This document shows, piece after piece, positions 1-7,624 of a DNA stretch of 21,376 nucleotides (its first letter is position 1; each line of letters begins with the position of its first letter). Source of the DNA: an uncultured Pseudomonadales bacterium (GTDB lineage: Bacteria > Pseudomonadota > Gammaproteobacteria > Pseudomonadales > Cellvibrionaceae); NCBI GenBank assembly GCA_938048505.1, contig CALIUX010000129.1, positions 1 to 21,376 of the forward strand, given 5' to 3'. A program made the position numbers and the translations under genes. The notes below the pieces were generated by a model that had not been told where the DNA came from, made no database searches, and saw only the letters and a program-made list of their open reading frames with translations.

Positions 1-7
1 CAGCCAA

Positions 8-26
8 ACATGCAAACGTAGCATGT
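8..26. repeat. Short inverted repeat upstream of the BufA1-like gene
   Basis: ACATGC (8-13) and GCATGT (21-26) form a perfect 6-bp inverted repeat with a 7-nt spacer, 22 bases before the BufA1-like start codon. It could be an operator or part of the promoter region. The window starts only 47 bases before the gene, so no promoter can be judged, and a repeat this short can occur by chance. Confidence 0.3.
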
Positions 27-47
27 GTTATTGAATTGGAGTGAAAT

Positions 48-350
48 ATGAAAAAAATTATCGTTTCATCAGCGGTTATCAGCAGTTGTATGGCAATAGG
101 AATGGCAAATGCCGTGCCTGGCTCTCCCACTCATTGGGAAAAATGCGCAGGTATTGCGAAGGCAGGTATGAATGACTGCGGTTCACTGGACGGTTCGCAT
201 GGTTGTGCTGGTCAGGCTAAGGCCGATAATTTAGATATTGAGTGGGTCTATGTACCACAGGGCACGTGTGAAAAAATTACGGGCGGTCATGTAGCCAAAG
301 TAAAACCGGCTAAAGCCAGTGTGACAAAGCAGCACAAGTCGGCGTCATAA
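48..350 (+). CDS. BufA1-type (DUF2282) exported cysteine-containing protein
   Basis: A 100-residue exported protein. Residues 1-22 are a signal peptide (lysines at 2-3, hydrophobic core, AMANA-like cleavage site before VPGSP). The mature part has four cysteines (C33, C44, C53, C74) in the DUF2282 pattern [14 protein letters not shown]...HGCAGQAK...[11 protein letters not shown], followed by a Lys/Ser-rich tail. Known of the family: BufA1 proteins are periplasmic metallophore-like peptides whose cysteines are modified by a DUF692 (MNIO) enzyme with a DUF2063 partner, often induced by copper or other metals through an ECF sigma factor. A GGAG Shine-Dalgarno sequence lies about 6 bases before the ATG. 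No MNIO/DUF2063 gene follows; instead a sigma factor gene starts about 130 bases downstream. Partners could lie left of the window. The family call is strong; the modification of this protein is inferred. Confidence 0.85.
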   Translation: MKKIIVSSAVISSCMAIGMANAVPGSPTHWEKCAGIAKAGMNDCGSLDGSHGCAGQAKADNLDIEWVYVPQGTCEKITGGHVAKVKPAKASVTKQHKSAS

Positions 351-480
351 GCTTTTATTTTTAAGGTTTCATGGTGCTTACATTAGTCTTTTTTGCTAAA
401 AACATTACAAGAAAAATATGTAGGCTCCATGATTATTGATCTACTTAAGGTTTTTTCGAGAGTTTTATAGCGCGTATGAT

Positions 481-987
481 ATGGGTTTTAGTTTGATACC
501 AGCATTCTTTAATGAGCAAGAGCTTAATCAGTTTTACCGCTATGCCTACATGCTGTGCTTGAATGAGCATGATGCTTATGATTTGTTGCAAGGTGCATTG
601 GAACAGTACTTACAGCCAAGGAAAGAGCGTATCAACAATGCCTCAGCTTATATGCATACGCTTATTCGCAACCGCTTTATTGATCACTGCCGTTATCAAA
701 AGCGTTGGCAGCACGAAACTTATGAGGAAGAAAGCCATTATGATATTTCACCAATCGATTTAGAGCACTGGCTAGTGAATCAACGCCATTTTTCGACGAT
801 TTGGGCAACCTTATCGGTATGGGATCGTGACGCGCTCTATCATTGGGTTGTTCTTGGGTACAGTACTGATGAAGTCTGTACCAAGCTCAATGTTCCAAGA
901 GGAACATTTCTATCGCGCATGCACCGTTTGAGGAAGACACTTAACGCACAAGAGGCAGGGGTTGCTGAGGTATCGCGCTATGAGTGA
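481..987 (+). CDS. ECF-like sigma-70 family RNA polymerase sigma factor
   Basis: About 168 residues. The N-terminal half (roughly residues 10-65) resembles sigma region 2, with an acidic helix (NEHDAYDLLQ) and the -10-recognition-like stretch IRNRFIDHCRYQKRW. The C-terminal part (about 105-160) resembles region 4, a helix-turn-helix with GYSTDEVCTKLNVPRGTFLSR. Length and two-domain layout fit an ECF factor, but the sequence is divergent. It overlaps the next gene by 8 bases, the usual arrangement for a sigma/anti-sigma pair, and the upstream BufA1-like gene is a plausible target. Start: I chose ATG 481. An in-frame TTG at 436 would add 15 residues with no sigma-like character, and neither start has a clear Shine-Dalgarno sequence. 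The start is uncertain; the family is fairly secure. Confidence 0.75.
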   Translation: MGFSLIPAFFNEQELNQFYRYAYMLCLNEHDAYDLLQGALEQYLQPRKERINNASAYMHTLIRNRFIDHCRYQKRWQHETYEEESHYDISPIDLEHWLVNQRHFSTIWATLSVWDRDALYHWVVLGYSTDEVCTKLNVPRGTFLSRMHRLRKTLNAQEAGVAEVSRYE

Positions 988-1663
988 TGAGCATTTAGAA
1001 ACAATTGATCGAGCGTTAATGGATACATTACGGCCAATCTCTCTTGATCAAAAACAAGTGACCCATTTATTAAATATGCAGAATAGGGTTGAACAACAGT
1101 CTTTTTTGCAACAGGACCTTTCTGCTTCAGTAAAATCGCAACAAGGTCTTAAACGTGGCCGATGGCTAATCTATACCAGCGCGATAAGTTTTTGTGCCAG
1201 CTTAGCCTTGTTTTTTTCTTTGGTGATATGGCCGGCTCTTTTTTTGCCTAATTACTCTCAAGAAATTGCCAGTGAGGTTGTTAAGAACCACCTTAAGCTC
1301 AAACCGTTAGATGTAACCAGTCACTCTTTTAATGACCTACGTGTTTATTTTAGTGATTTAGATTTTTCTCCGATCAATAGCTTATTTCACAAAGCAGGTT
1401 CGAGTGGTGGGAGCATTGCTCAGCCTAGCTTGTCATTAGTGGGTGGGCGTTATTGTTCTGTTCGTGGCGCTATTGCTGCACAGCTACGTTACCGTGATGC
1501 ACGGGATTCAGTCAGCACACTGTATCAGGCTGCATACGATAAAAAACAGCATGGCCGTATCCCTGATAAAAACCAAAGGCCTTTTTTGGTCGAAAGTAAG
1601 GGACTGGATGTAACATTATGGAAAGAAAAGGGCGTGTTAATGGTGTTGGTTACTCAAGATTAA
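980..1663 (+). CDS. Single-pass membrane protein, probable anti-sigma factor
   Basis: About 227 residues from the ATG at 980, which overlaps the sigma factor stop by 8 bases; an in-frame upstream start at 962 is less likely. Layout: a cytoplasmic N-terminal region of ~60 residues, one hydrophobic segment (about residues 62-86, TSAISFCASLALFFSLVIWP), then a ~140-residue presumed periplasmic domain. That domain contains GGRYCSVRGAIAAQLRYRD and ends in a strand-rich stretch. I do not recognise a named domain, and the zinc-binding HxxxCxxC motif of ZAS anti-sigma factors is absent. Position, coupling to the sigma gene and topology argue for an anti-sigma factor that senses a periplasmic signal. 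C-terminal function is unknown. Confidence 0.6.
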   Translation: MSDEHLETIDRALMDTLRPISLDQKQVTHLLNMQNRVEQQSFLQQDLSASVKSQQGLKRGRWLIYTSAISFCASLALFFSLVIWPALFLPNYSQEIASEVVKNHLKLKPLDVTSHSFNDLRVYFSDLDFSPINSLFHKAGSSGGSIAQPSLSLVGGRYCSVRGAIAAQLRYRDARDSVSTLYQAAYDKKQHGRIPDKNQRPFLVESKGLDVTLWKEKGVLMVLVTQD

Positions 1664-1721
1664 TCTGTGATTGTATAACTATAGGTTAAACTAGCAGACT
1701 ATTTTTTGGAGTCTGTTCAAC

Positions 1722-2252
1722 ATGGCCATAAAGGCAACAGTACATAAGCTAGAATTGACAGTCAGCGATACTAATCGTCACCATTATCAAACTTATCCCC
1801 TCACAGTGGCTTGCCATCCTTCTGAAACCCAAGGCCGTATGGCATTACGTGTTGCGGCTTTTGCTTTATTTGCAGAAGAGCGTTTATCTTTTTGCCGTGG
1901 TATATCAGCCACTGATGAGCCCGATCTTTGGCAAAAAGATTTGACCGGTGATATTGAGCATTGGGTCGAATTAGGTTGGCCCGATGAAAAGCGCTTGAGT
2001 AAAGCTTGCGGTCAAAGCCAAAAGGTAACCGTTATTAGCTATGGCCGTCATGGACCAATTTGGTGGGAAGCGATCAAGGCAGGGCTTAGTCGCTATGCGC
2101 ATTTGCAAGTGTTGTTTGTAGGAGAAGATGCCATTGAAAACCTAACACCCTTGATGGATTCAAAAGAGATTAATGCAACGATCACTGATGATGAGTGCTG
2201 GTTGGCTAGTGGTGAGGTTTCTGTATCATTGACATTGGTAGCTTGGAAGTAA
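1722..2252 (+). CDS. yaeQ: YaeQ family protein
   Basis: 176 residues, the usual YaeQ length. The start MAIKATVHKLELTVSD, the HPSET.GRMALRVAAFALFA segment and the core EPDLW...IEHWVELGWPDEKRL followed by VTVISYG are typical. The family has a PD-(D/E)XK nuclease-like fold, and the acidic residues around 66-83 fit the active-site region. No confirmed cellular reaction is known; older links to RfaH suppression are disputed. It stands alone, convergent with the DUF484 gene. The GGAG Shine-Dalgarno (1708-1711) lies 10 bases from the ATG and partly inside a small hairpin, CAGACT (1695-1700) pairing with AGTCTG (1710-1715), which might reduce initiation. Confidence 0.9.
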   Translation: MAIKATVHKLELTVSDTNRHHYQTYPLTVACHPSETQGRMALRVAAFALFAEERLSFCRGISATDEPDLWQKDLTGDIEHWVELGWPDEKRLSKACGQSQKVTVISYGRHGPIWWEAIKAGLSRYAHLQVLFVGEDAIENLTPLMDSKEINATITDDECWLASGEVSVSLTLVAWK

Positions 2253-2274
2253 GCGCGCTTATACGTTACCAAGC
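2241..2274. repeat. Nested inverted repeats at the end of yaeQ
   Basis: The 12-bp perfect palindrome TAAGCGCGCTTA (2250-2261) includes the yaeQ stop codon and is enclosed by GCTTGG (2241-2246) and CCAAGC (2269-2274). It lies between convergent yaeQ and the DUF484 gene. It could act as a transcript-end hairpin, but no T-run follows on either strand, so it is not a standard intrinsic terminator. Confidence 0.4.
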
Positions 2275-2315
2275 GTGATATTGAGAAAATTGTATAAGCT
2301 GAAAGTCACTTCAGT

Positions 2316-3056
2316 TTATAAAAAACGAGCCAGTACGCGGCTTAATAATTCACTCAGGTGGCGTAAGAACAGTGTTCCGCCGTTGGGGGCGTAGCGGTCT
2401 TTATCTTCGTGCCCAACAGCAATGATGGCAATAGGATGGCTACCATGGCGAGCAATACACAGTGCGGCTGAGCCAATAGGTTCTTCTGGTTCAAACAGTG
2501 CGTTGATTTCTGCAGGGGTAATACCGCTAAAAGCAATTTTATTGCTTTCTAATCGTGCATTGAGTGTCTTTTGAAAATTGTTTGGAGATAAGTAGCGGGT
2601 GGTAGCGGATTCTAGTTTTTTATTCAGTACCCAAATACTAAAATGCTTAACATTAAACTCGTTATTTAAGCTGTAGTTCAATGCATCAAATGCATCGCCT
2701 AGCTCTGTACACTCAATTAGCGAAAGCGTTAGCCGCTGGCTGAGCTCAAATAAACGGTCATTTTCACGTGCATTAGCCAGTAATACGCTGAGCTTTTCTC
2801 GAATATCGCTGTTGCGCTCGCGGTATGCCTGCAGCTGTCTTTCAATCAAGGAAACAGCATTACCTGATGGGTGAGACAGGCGTAAACTGAGCAATAAGTC
2901 GGTATGCTTTTCAAAAAAATCAGGGTGTTTTTTGAGATGCTGTGCAACCTCTGCATCACTTAATGCTTGTGGGCTACTTGCTTTATTTATAGCGGAGTCA
3001 GATGGCTTTTTTTGTGAAGGGGCTGCAAGATTTTTTGATGGGGTTGTTGTGTCCAT
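2316..3056 (-). CDS. DUF484 family protein
   Basis: 246 residues. After a low-complexity N-terminus of ~30 residues come the DUF484 signatures VAQHLKKHPDFFEKH, LRLSHPSGNAVSLIERQ and a coiled segment QAYRERNSDIREKL. The C-terminal half (about 95-240) is GAF-like and contains the GSAALCIARHG segment. DUF484 genes normally follow dapF and precede xerC in gammaproteobacteria. Here the gene is 62 bases after dapF in the same direction, but xerC is missing and convergent yaeQ comes next. The molecular function is not established. Identity is secure from sequence and position. Confidence 0.88.
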   Translation of the reverse strand: MDTTTPSKNLAAPSQKKPSDSAINKASSPQALSDAEVAQHLKKHPDFFEKHTDLLLSLRLSHPSGNAVSLIERQLQAYRERNSDIREKLSVLLANARENDRLFELSQRLTLSLIECTELGDAFDALNYSLNNEFNVKHFSIWVLNKKLESATTRYLSPNNFQKTLNARLESNKIAFSGITPAEINALFEPEEPIGSAALCIARHGSHPIAIIAVGHEDKDRYAPNGGTLFLRHLSELLSRVLARFL

Positions 3057-3118
3057 AGTACTTACAGCATCTCTGTCATTAAAAATAAAGTGGTTGCTTC
3101 ACTGGCTTGCTCGTCACA

Positions 3119-3949
3119 TTAGACTTTGACTTGGCCGTGAAAAACGGTGGTGGTTGGGCCAGTCATTAAGACTGAGTGACCGGCGCCCCTCCAGGTAATA
3201 TTCAGTTGACCGCCAGGTAAATTGACCGCCACGGTTTCATTTAACAGGCCTTGCACTCGCCCTGCAACAACAGCCGCGCAAGCGCCTGTACCACATGCTA
3301 GGGTTTCGCCTGCTCCACGTTCATAAACGCGTAAATTAACTTCGTCACGGCTGACAAGGCTCATAAACCCAGCATTCACTCGATTTGGAAAGAGTGGGTG
3401 TGATTCGACAAGCGGCCCGATTTTTTCAACTGGATATTGGTGTGTATCCTCAACGATGGTGACGGCGTGAGGGTTACCCATTGAGACGGCCCCAATACGC
3501 AATTCTCGATCATCAAGCGGTAAAGTATACTCCGCCTGTTGCGTCTCACTCATAAAAGGAATATTTATTGGGGTTAATTCAGGTACGCCCATATCTACCG
3601 TAACGCTGTGTTGGTCCACAATGTTTAAAACGAGGATACCCGTTGCGGTTTCGGCTTTTATGGTTTTTTTGCCGGTTAGTTTGCGCATGCGAACAAACAC
3701 TGCAAAACAGCGTGCGCCATTACCGCAGTTTTCGACTTCGGAGCCATCGGCATTAAAGATTCGATATTTAAAGTCGGCTTCAGGTAATGATGGGCTTTCG
3801 ACAACAAGAACCTGATCGCAGCCAACGCCAAAGTGCCTGTCAGCAATTTTTCGAGCGCGTTCAGGAGTAATACTGACTTGCTGGCTGATTGCATCGATCA
3901 TGACAAAATCATTGCCTAGGCCATGCATTTTAGTGAAGCGTATTTTCAT
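3119..3949 (-). CDS. dapF: Diaminopimelate epimerase
   Basis: 276 residues, the normal length. It interconverts LL- and meso-diaminopimelate in the cytoplasm, supplying lysine and peptidoglycan synthesis. Both catalytic cysteines are visible: C75 in ENCGNGARC and C219 in ACGTGACA. The substrate-binding motifs MHGLGNDF (8-15), FNADGSE (65-71) and GNPHAV (158-163) are present. It lies downstream of lysA and upstream of the DUF484 gene on the same strand. A GC-rich hairpin in the 124-base gap after lysA may tune its expression or protect the upstream message. The residues agree fully with an active enzyme. Confidence 0.97.
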   Translation of the reverse strand: MKIRFTKMHGLGNDFVMIDAISQQVSITPERARKIADRHFGVGCDQVLVVESPSLPEADFKYRIFNADGSEVENCGNGARCFAVFVRMRKLTGKKTIKAETATGILVLNIVDQHSVTVDMGVPELTPINIPFMSETQQAEYTLPLDDRELRIGAVSMGNPHAVTIVEDTHQYPVEKIGPLVESHPLFPNRVNAGFMSLVSRDEVNLRVYERGAGETLACGTGACAAVVAGRVQGLLNETVAVNLPGGQLNITWRGAGHSVLMTGPTTTVFHGQVKV

Positions 3950-4032
3950 AAGGATGGAACCGCCTTAAACATTGCGCACATTATGATTAGAGTATGATTT
4001 TTTGCGCATCTGAATGATATGTCTTTGCCTTA

Positions 4033-4067
4033 CGTTACCGGCCGAGTCGTTATGCCAGCCGGTAACG
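4033..4067 (-). repeat. GC-rich stem-loop between lysA and dapF
   Basis: CGTTACCGGC (4033-4042) and GCCGGTAACG (4058-4067) form a perfect 10-bp inverted repeat with a 15-nt loop, 6 bases past the lysA stop on the minus strand. It has no T-run, so it is more likely an intercistronic RNA hairpin (message stability or partial attenuation) or a REP-like element than an intrinsic terminator. Confidence 0.55.
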
Positions 4068-4073
4068 AACGCA

Positions 4074-5330
4074 TTATTTTTCTGTATCGCTAGGCAGTAA
4101 TGATTCTAACGAAAATAAGCTTTCAATGGTTTCTCGTTTGCGCACGACATGTACAGTGTCTTTATCAACCATGAGCTCACAGGCACGTGGGCGGCTGTTG
4201 TAGTTAGAGCTCATTGTAAAACCATAAGCCCCGGACGATTTCACACATAATAAATCACCTTGCTCTATATTGAGCTCACGATCTTTACCAATAAAATCAC
4301 CCGTCTCGCATACTGGACCCACAAGATCCCATTTTTGAGTATGCCCTTCTCTGGGTGAAACCGGCACGATATCTTGCCATGCTTGGTACAACGCAGGGCG
4401 GATAAGATCATTCATGGCAGCATCAATAATGGCGAAATTTTTATGTTCAGTCGGTTTGAGGTACTCCACTCGTGTTAGCAAAACGCCTGCATTGGCCGCA
4501 ATTGAACGACCCGGTTCAAACATGAGTGCAATCTTTCGTTTCCCGAGCTGCGACTTAATTGCGCTAAGGTAGTCTGCAATAGCTGGAGGCGTTTCGTCAT
4601 TATAAGTCACACCCAAACCACCGCCTAAATCGAGGTGATGAATGCTAATGCCTTGCTCTGCAAGGGTATCGACTAATGCAAGCACGCGAGTCAATGCATC
4701 TAAAAAAGGCTGTGTTTCCGTGAGCTGAGAGCCAATATGGCAATCTACGCCTTCAATACGTATGCCGGGGAGCGCAGCAGCGCGTTGGTAAACTGCAGGG
4801 GCATCATTAATATCAATACCAAATTTATTTTCTTTGAGGCCAGTTGAGATGTAAGGGTGCGTCTTAGCATCAACATCGGGGTTAACCCGTAAAGAAATAG
4901 CGGCTACCTTGTTTTGAGAGGTGGCAACCTGCGATAAGGTTTCTAATTCACTTGCTGATTCTACATTGAAGCAACCAACCCCAACCTCTAGAGCACGTGC
5001 CATCTCGCTTGCTGTTTTGCCGACACCTGAAAAGACGATCTTAGTGGGATCTCCACCTGCTTTGAGTACACGCTCCAGTTCGCCTTCCGAGACAATATCA
5101 AATCCTGCCCCTAAGCGCGCTAATGCATTGAGAACGCCCAAATTAGAGTTCGCTTTAACGGCATAGCAAATAGTACCCGGCCAGTCGCCTAATGCATTGG
5201 CATACGCTAAATAAGCCTCTTCTAATGCTTTGCGGCTGTAGACAAAGCATGGTGTACCGTATTGGTTTGCAATACCGGCAAGGCAAGCTTCTTCGATATG
5301 AAGGCTATTATTTTGGAGAGATAGAGTCAT
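4074..5330 (-). CDS. lysA: Diaminopimelate decarboxylase
   Basis: 418 residues from ATG 5330. A PLP enzyme that decarboxylates meso-diaminopimelate to lysine. Visible motifs are the Schiff-base lysine K59 in CYAVKANSN, DCHIGSQ (196-202), the phosphate-binding glycine loop LDLGGGLG (233-240), FEPGRSI (271-277), catalytic C341 in GPVCETGDF, and SSGAYGFTMSSNYNSRPR (365-382). A longer in-frame start at 5450 would overlap most of lptM and add 40 non-homologous residues, so I reject it. The start lies 4 bases after the lptM stop, so the two are translationally linked. Confidence 0.97.
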   Translation of the reverse strand: MTLSLQNNSLHIEEACLAGIANQYGTPCFVYSRKALEEAYLAYANALGDWPGTICYAVKANSNLGVLNALARLGAGFDIVSEGELERVLKAGGDPTKIVFSGVGKTASEMARALEVGVGCFNVESASELETLSQVATSQNKVAAISLRVNPDVDAKTHPYISTGLKENKFGIDINDAPAVYQRAAALPGIRIEGVDCHIGSQLTETQPFLDALTRVLALVDTLAEQGISIHHLDLGGGLGVTYNDETPPAIADYLSAIKSQLGKRKIALMFEPGRSIAANAGVLLTRVEYLKPTEHKNFAIIDAAMNDLIRPALYQAWQDIVPVSPREGHTQKWDLVGPVCETGDFIGKDRELNIEQGDLLCVKSSGAYGFTMSSNYNSRPRACELMVDKDTVHVVRKRETIESLFSLESLLPSDTEK

Positions 5331-5334
5331 GAGC

Positions 5335-5508
5335 TTACTTCTTGTTTTCTGGGAGCAGAGTGACCGGCTGTTCTTCCGCATTGGAATACTGCGGTTCAAC
5401 AAGTGGACCTTTATGGCCACATCCAGCAAACAGCAATACAGTGAATGCAAGGCTGATGCCCCTTAAGAGGCTTAGACTGCGGCTCACCGCACGAAGGTTA
5501 AGGGCCAT
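5335..5508 (-). CDS. lptM: LPS translocon maturation chaperone LptM (YifL-type lipoprotein)
   Basis: 57 residues from ATG 5508. The lipoprotein signal has a hydrophobic core and the lipobox LLFAGC, followed by GHKGPLVEP, which matches the LptM/YifL pattern C-G-x-K-G-P-L. Known role: an outer-membrane lipoprotein that assists oxidative maturation of the LptD translocon. An ATG 12 bases upstream (5520) is in frame, but the GGAG Shine-Dalgarno sits 6 bases before 5508, which decides the start. It is the first gene of the lptM-lysA-dapF-DUF484 operon, a common neighbourhood. It is small but well supported. Confidence 0.88.
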   Translation of the reverse strand: MALNLRAVSRSLSLLRGISLAFTVLLFAGCGHKGPLVEPQYSNAEEQPVTLLPENKK

Positions 5509-5539
5509 ACTTAGCTCCATTATTCTGGGTAAATAGGGC

Positions 5540-5568
5540 AGTATACGGGGGCAGGGCGGGTGTCACAA
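5540..5568 (-). promoter_or_regulatory. Sigma-70 promoter of the lptM-lysA-dapF operon
   Basis: On the minus strand TTGTGA (5568-5563) is followed by exactly 17 bases and TATACT (5545-5540), close to TTGACA-N17-TATAAT. The expected start of transcription is near 5533, leaving a short leader of ~25 bases before lptM. Confidence 0.65.
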
Positions 5569-5621
5569 TAGTATAGGAGATTGAGCCTGTAGAGTTGCAG
5601 AGTAAGTTTTCAATTGCTGGA

Positions 5622-5650
5622 CTGACTTGCAGCTGCTAGGCTGCTAATAA
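5622..5650 (+). promoter_or_regulatory. Possible extended -10 promoter for the ABM-domain gene
   Basis: CTGACT (5622-5627), 17 bases, then TAATAA (5645-5650), preceded by TGC as in extended -10 promoters. The leader would be ~60 bases. The -35 match is 4 of 6, so support is moderate. Confidence 0.45.
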
Positions 5651-5718
5651 TTGCTCATTTTTATGTGTTTCTGAATGAATTTATTGCTCTGACGCTAAAA
5701 AATAAGAAGGAAAATAGT

Positions 5719-6021
5719 ATGAAATTCGGCATGCAAGCAGTATTGACAGCCGCTCCGAGCAAGGGGAGTGAGTTAGCTGAAATTATGCATCAAGCATCGC
5801 AAGAGGTTGCATCATTAAAGGGCTGTGAGCTCTATGTTGTTCAGCAATCACTGACTAATGAAGACGATATTTTAATTACTGAAGTTTGGTCAAGCAAAGA
5901 AGATCATCAAGCTTCTCTTTTGAATGATCAGATCAGAGCCTTGATTACACGAGCCAAGCCTATCATCGCTAATATGGAAGGTAAGCCTGCGAAGGTGGTT
6001 GGTGGTCACGGCCTTAATTGA
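5719..6021 (+). CDS. Antibiotic biosynthesis monooxygenase (ABM) domain protein
   Basis: 100 residues from ATG 5719, which has GAAGGA 7 bases upstream; an upstream in-frame ATG at 5665 adds 18 non-homologous residues and is rejected. The sequence is a single ABM ferredoxin-like domain: start MKFGMQAVLTAAPSKG, middle CELYVVQQS, and the family's E-x-W pattern in ITEVWSSKEDHQASL, then IRALITRAKPII. Members include YgiN-like quinol monooxygenases and small stress proteins acting as dimers without cofactor. The substrate cannot be predicted. It occupies the place beside lptM/lysA where cyaY often lies in other gammaproteobacteria. It is monocistronic and convergent with the exporter operon. Confidence 0.8.
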   Translation: MKFGMQAVLTAAPSKGSELAEIMHQASQEVASLKGCELYVVQQSLTNEDDILITEVWSSKEDHQASLLNDQIRALITRAKPIIANMEGKPAKVVGGHGLN

Positions 6022-6050
6022 TTTGACTTTCAAAGACTTGAAAAGCTGCA

Positions 6051-6078
6051 ATATCGAATACGAAATCGTATTCGATAT
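6051..6078. repeat. Near-perfect 28-bp dyad between convergent genes
   Basis: ATATCGAATACG (6051-6062) is the exact reverse complement of CGTATTCGATAT (6067-6078), with AAAT between, and one more A-T pair leaves only AA at the centre. It lies 30 bases past the ABM gene and ~105 bases past the TolC-family gene. It may be a two-way transcript-end hairpin, but neither strand has a T-run. A protein-binding operator is the alternative. Confidence 0.6.
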
Positions 6079-6184
6079 GAAAAATTAGCTAACTTTGATG
6101 AATACCTTTCCTTTATGTATTTTTAAAAATTCAATGCTGTTACTTATTTTACTTACTTATCTTACGATTTGAATTTGCGTTAGT

Positions 6185-7621
6185 TTAGAGTATACCAAGC
6201 ACACGCGAGTACTCCGTAATCGCTTTGTAGTAGTTTCCGGTTGCGACTAAAGCTTGTTGTTTTGTAAAAGCTAGCTGAGTTTGTAGGTCGAGTATATAAA
6301 AACTAGAGCTACGCCCAACGGCCATTTTTTCTTCTTCAGCTTCCAGCGCTTTTTGCACCAGTGCAACAGCTTTTTTCGCATATTTCATTTGCTGCTTGTC
6401 GCTACTCATAGCGAACTCAGATGTTTTTATCTCGCGATAGACCTGTTGTTCTATGGCGTGTAATTGAGCCTTTTGTGCTTTGAGTGACAACTTACTGCGA
6501 TTCACTTGTGAGCGACCGGTACCATTCAAAATGGGTATTGAAAACTGGGCACCAATGTAGTTATCGCTGCGTACTAGATTCCCGTTAGCTATGATATCGC
6601 CATTATCATACGCATTATGCTTAATGACTAAATCAAGCTGTGGTAAACGGTTGCGTTTGGCAGATTGGTATGCGACTTTCTGAGACTCGACCTGAAGTAA
6701 TGCTGCTTGATAGTCTTCTCGATGAGATAAAGTGCTTTTCTGATCATGTTGATGAGATGGTGCAATGAGTGCTAAATCTTTCAAATCAAAATTGATACCC
6801 TGACTGACTTCCCCTGAAAAAACGACGCTATGTAAAGTATTCATGGCACTATCGAGCGATTTCTGGGCTTGATGGATGGCCGATATGCGCTGAGCAACCG
6901 CAGCTTCTGGACGGAATACTGCGGATGAAGCAGCTTTGCCCAATTCAAAACGCTGCTTTTCTTCGTTTAATAGTTTTTCTGCGAGCTTTGCGCTCTGTTG
7001 AGTGATTTTTAAGTTTTCACTGGCAATAAATGCATCAATATAGGCAAACGTGACATTGCGTATTACTGCATCACGTTCAAAGATACTTTTTTGTTTTTCA
7101 ATTTCAGTACCTATTTTGGCTTGCCTTATGGTCGAGCTACTCCCGATACCTAGACCTTTTAATAATGGCTGATTGATTTCGAATGTATCAGTGTTTACTC
7201 CAAGGGTTGGATTGACCTGAAATCCGGTAACAGTATTATTTTGTGAAAAAAGCTGATAGCGCGTCCCCCAGGGTAAAATGCCTCGTATTCCGGCCTGCGT
7301 CTGTTTAATTTTTAAGTCTGTGTTGACGGTCTCTTCGTATTGGCTCTTTGACTGGCTGTAGTTTGTATAGAGCTGAGGCTCATAGGCACTCCGTGCTATT
7401 TGGTAGTCAGTCATTGCAATGTCTTGATTCACCTGTTGTAGCTGATAGGTCAAATTATGATTTATGGCAATTTCGATCGCAGCAGGAAGGTCAATCGTAC
7501 TGTATTTTAGTGACTCAGCATGGCTATGTGTAGGAAGCAACGCGATGGTTGCCCCTACACATACCAGCCAATGTCGTAACAAATGTTTTAACAATCGTTG
7601 TAACACAGGCTCTTGGTACAT
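6185..7621 (-). CDS. TolC-family outer membrane efflux protein
   Basis: 478 residues. A signal peptide (about 1-35, ending THSHAES) precedes two OEP repeats. LPAAIEIAINHNLTYQLQQ (about 45-63) is the typical first-helix motif, followed by beta-strand segments (LPWGTRYQLFSQNN, FEINQPLLKGLG) and long helices. The second repeat contains YQAALLQVESQKVAYQSAKRNRLPQL and FSIPILNGTGR. It forms the outer-membrane channel of a tripartite exporter. It starts 3 bases after the permease stop, with GAGG inside the end of the permease gene, so it is the last gene of the adaptor-ATPase-permease-channel operon. Confidence 0.93.
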   Translation of the reverse strand: MYQEPVLQRLLKHLLRHWLVCVGATIALLPTHSHAESLKYSTIDLPAAIEIAINHNLTYQLQQVNQDIAMTDYQIARSAYEPQLYTNYSQSKSQYEETVNTDLKIKQTQAGIRGILPWGTRYQLFSQNNTVTGFQVNPTLGVNTDTFEINQPLLKGLGIGSSSTIRQAKIGTEIEKQKSIFERDAVIRNVTFAYIDAFIASENLKITQQSAKLAEKLLNEEKQRFELGKAASSAVFRPEAAVAQRISAIHQAQKSLDSAMNTLHSVVFSGEVSQGINFDLKDLALIAPSHQHDQKSTLSHREDYQAALLQVESQKVAYQSAKRNRLPQLDLVIKHNAYDNGDIIANGNLVRSDNYIGAQFSIPILNGTGRSQVNRSKLSLKAQKAQLHAIEQQVYREIKTSEFAMSSDKQQMKYAKKAVALVQKALEAEEEKMAVGRSSSFYILDLQTQLAFTKQQALVATGNYYKAITEYSRVLGIL

Positions 7622-7624
7622 GAT

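Noticed and set aside
436..480. TTG start for the sigma factor gene
   Set aside because: The added 15 residues do not look like sigma sequence, and the ATG at 481 gives a normal ECF length; evidence is limited on both sides.
5331..5450. N-terminal extension of lysA to an ATG at 5450
   Set aside because: It would overlap most of lptM in another frame and adds 40 residues unlike diaminopimelate decarboxylases; ATG 5330 gives the normal length.
6130..6170. Imperfect TTACTTA direct repeats downstream of the TolC-family gene
   Set aside because: Only two or three short imperfect copies in AT-rich DNA; not enough for a repeat array or CRISPR.
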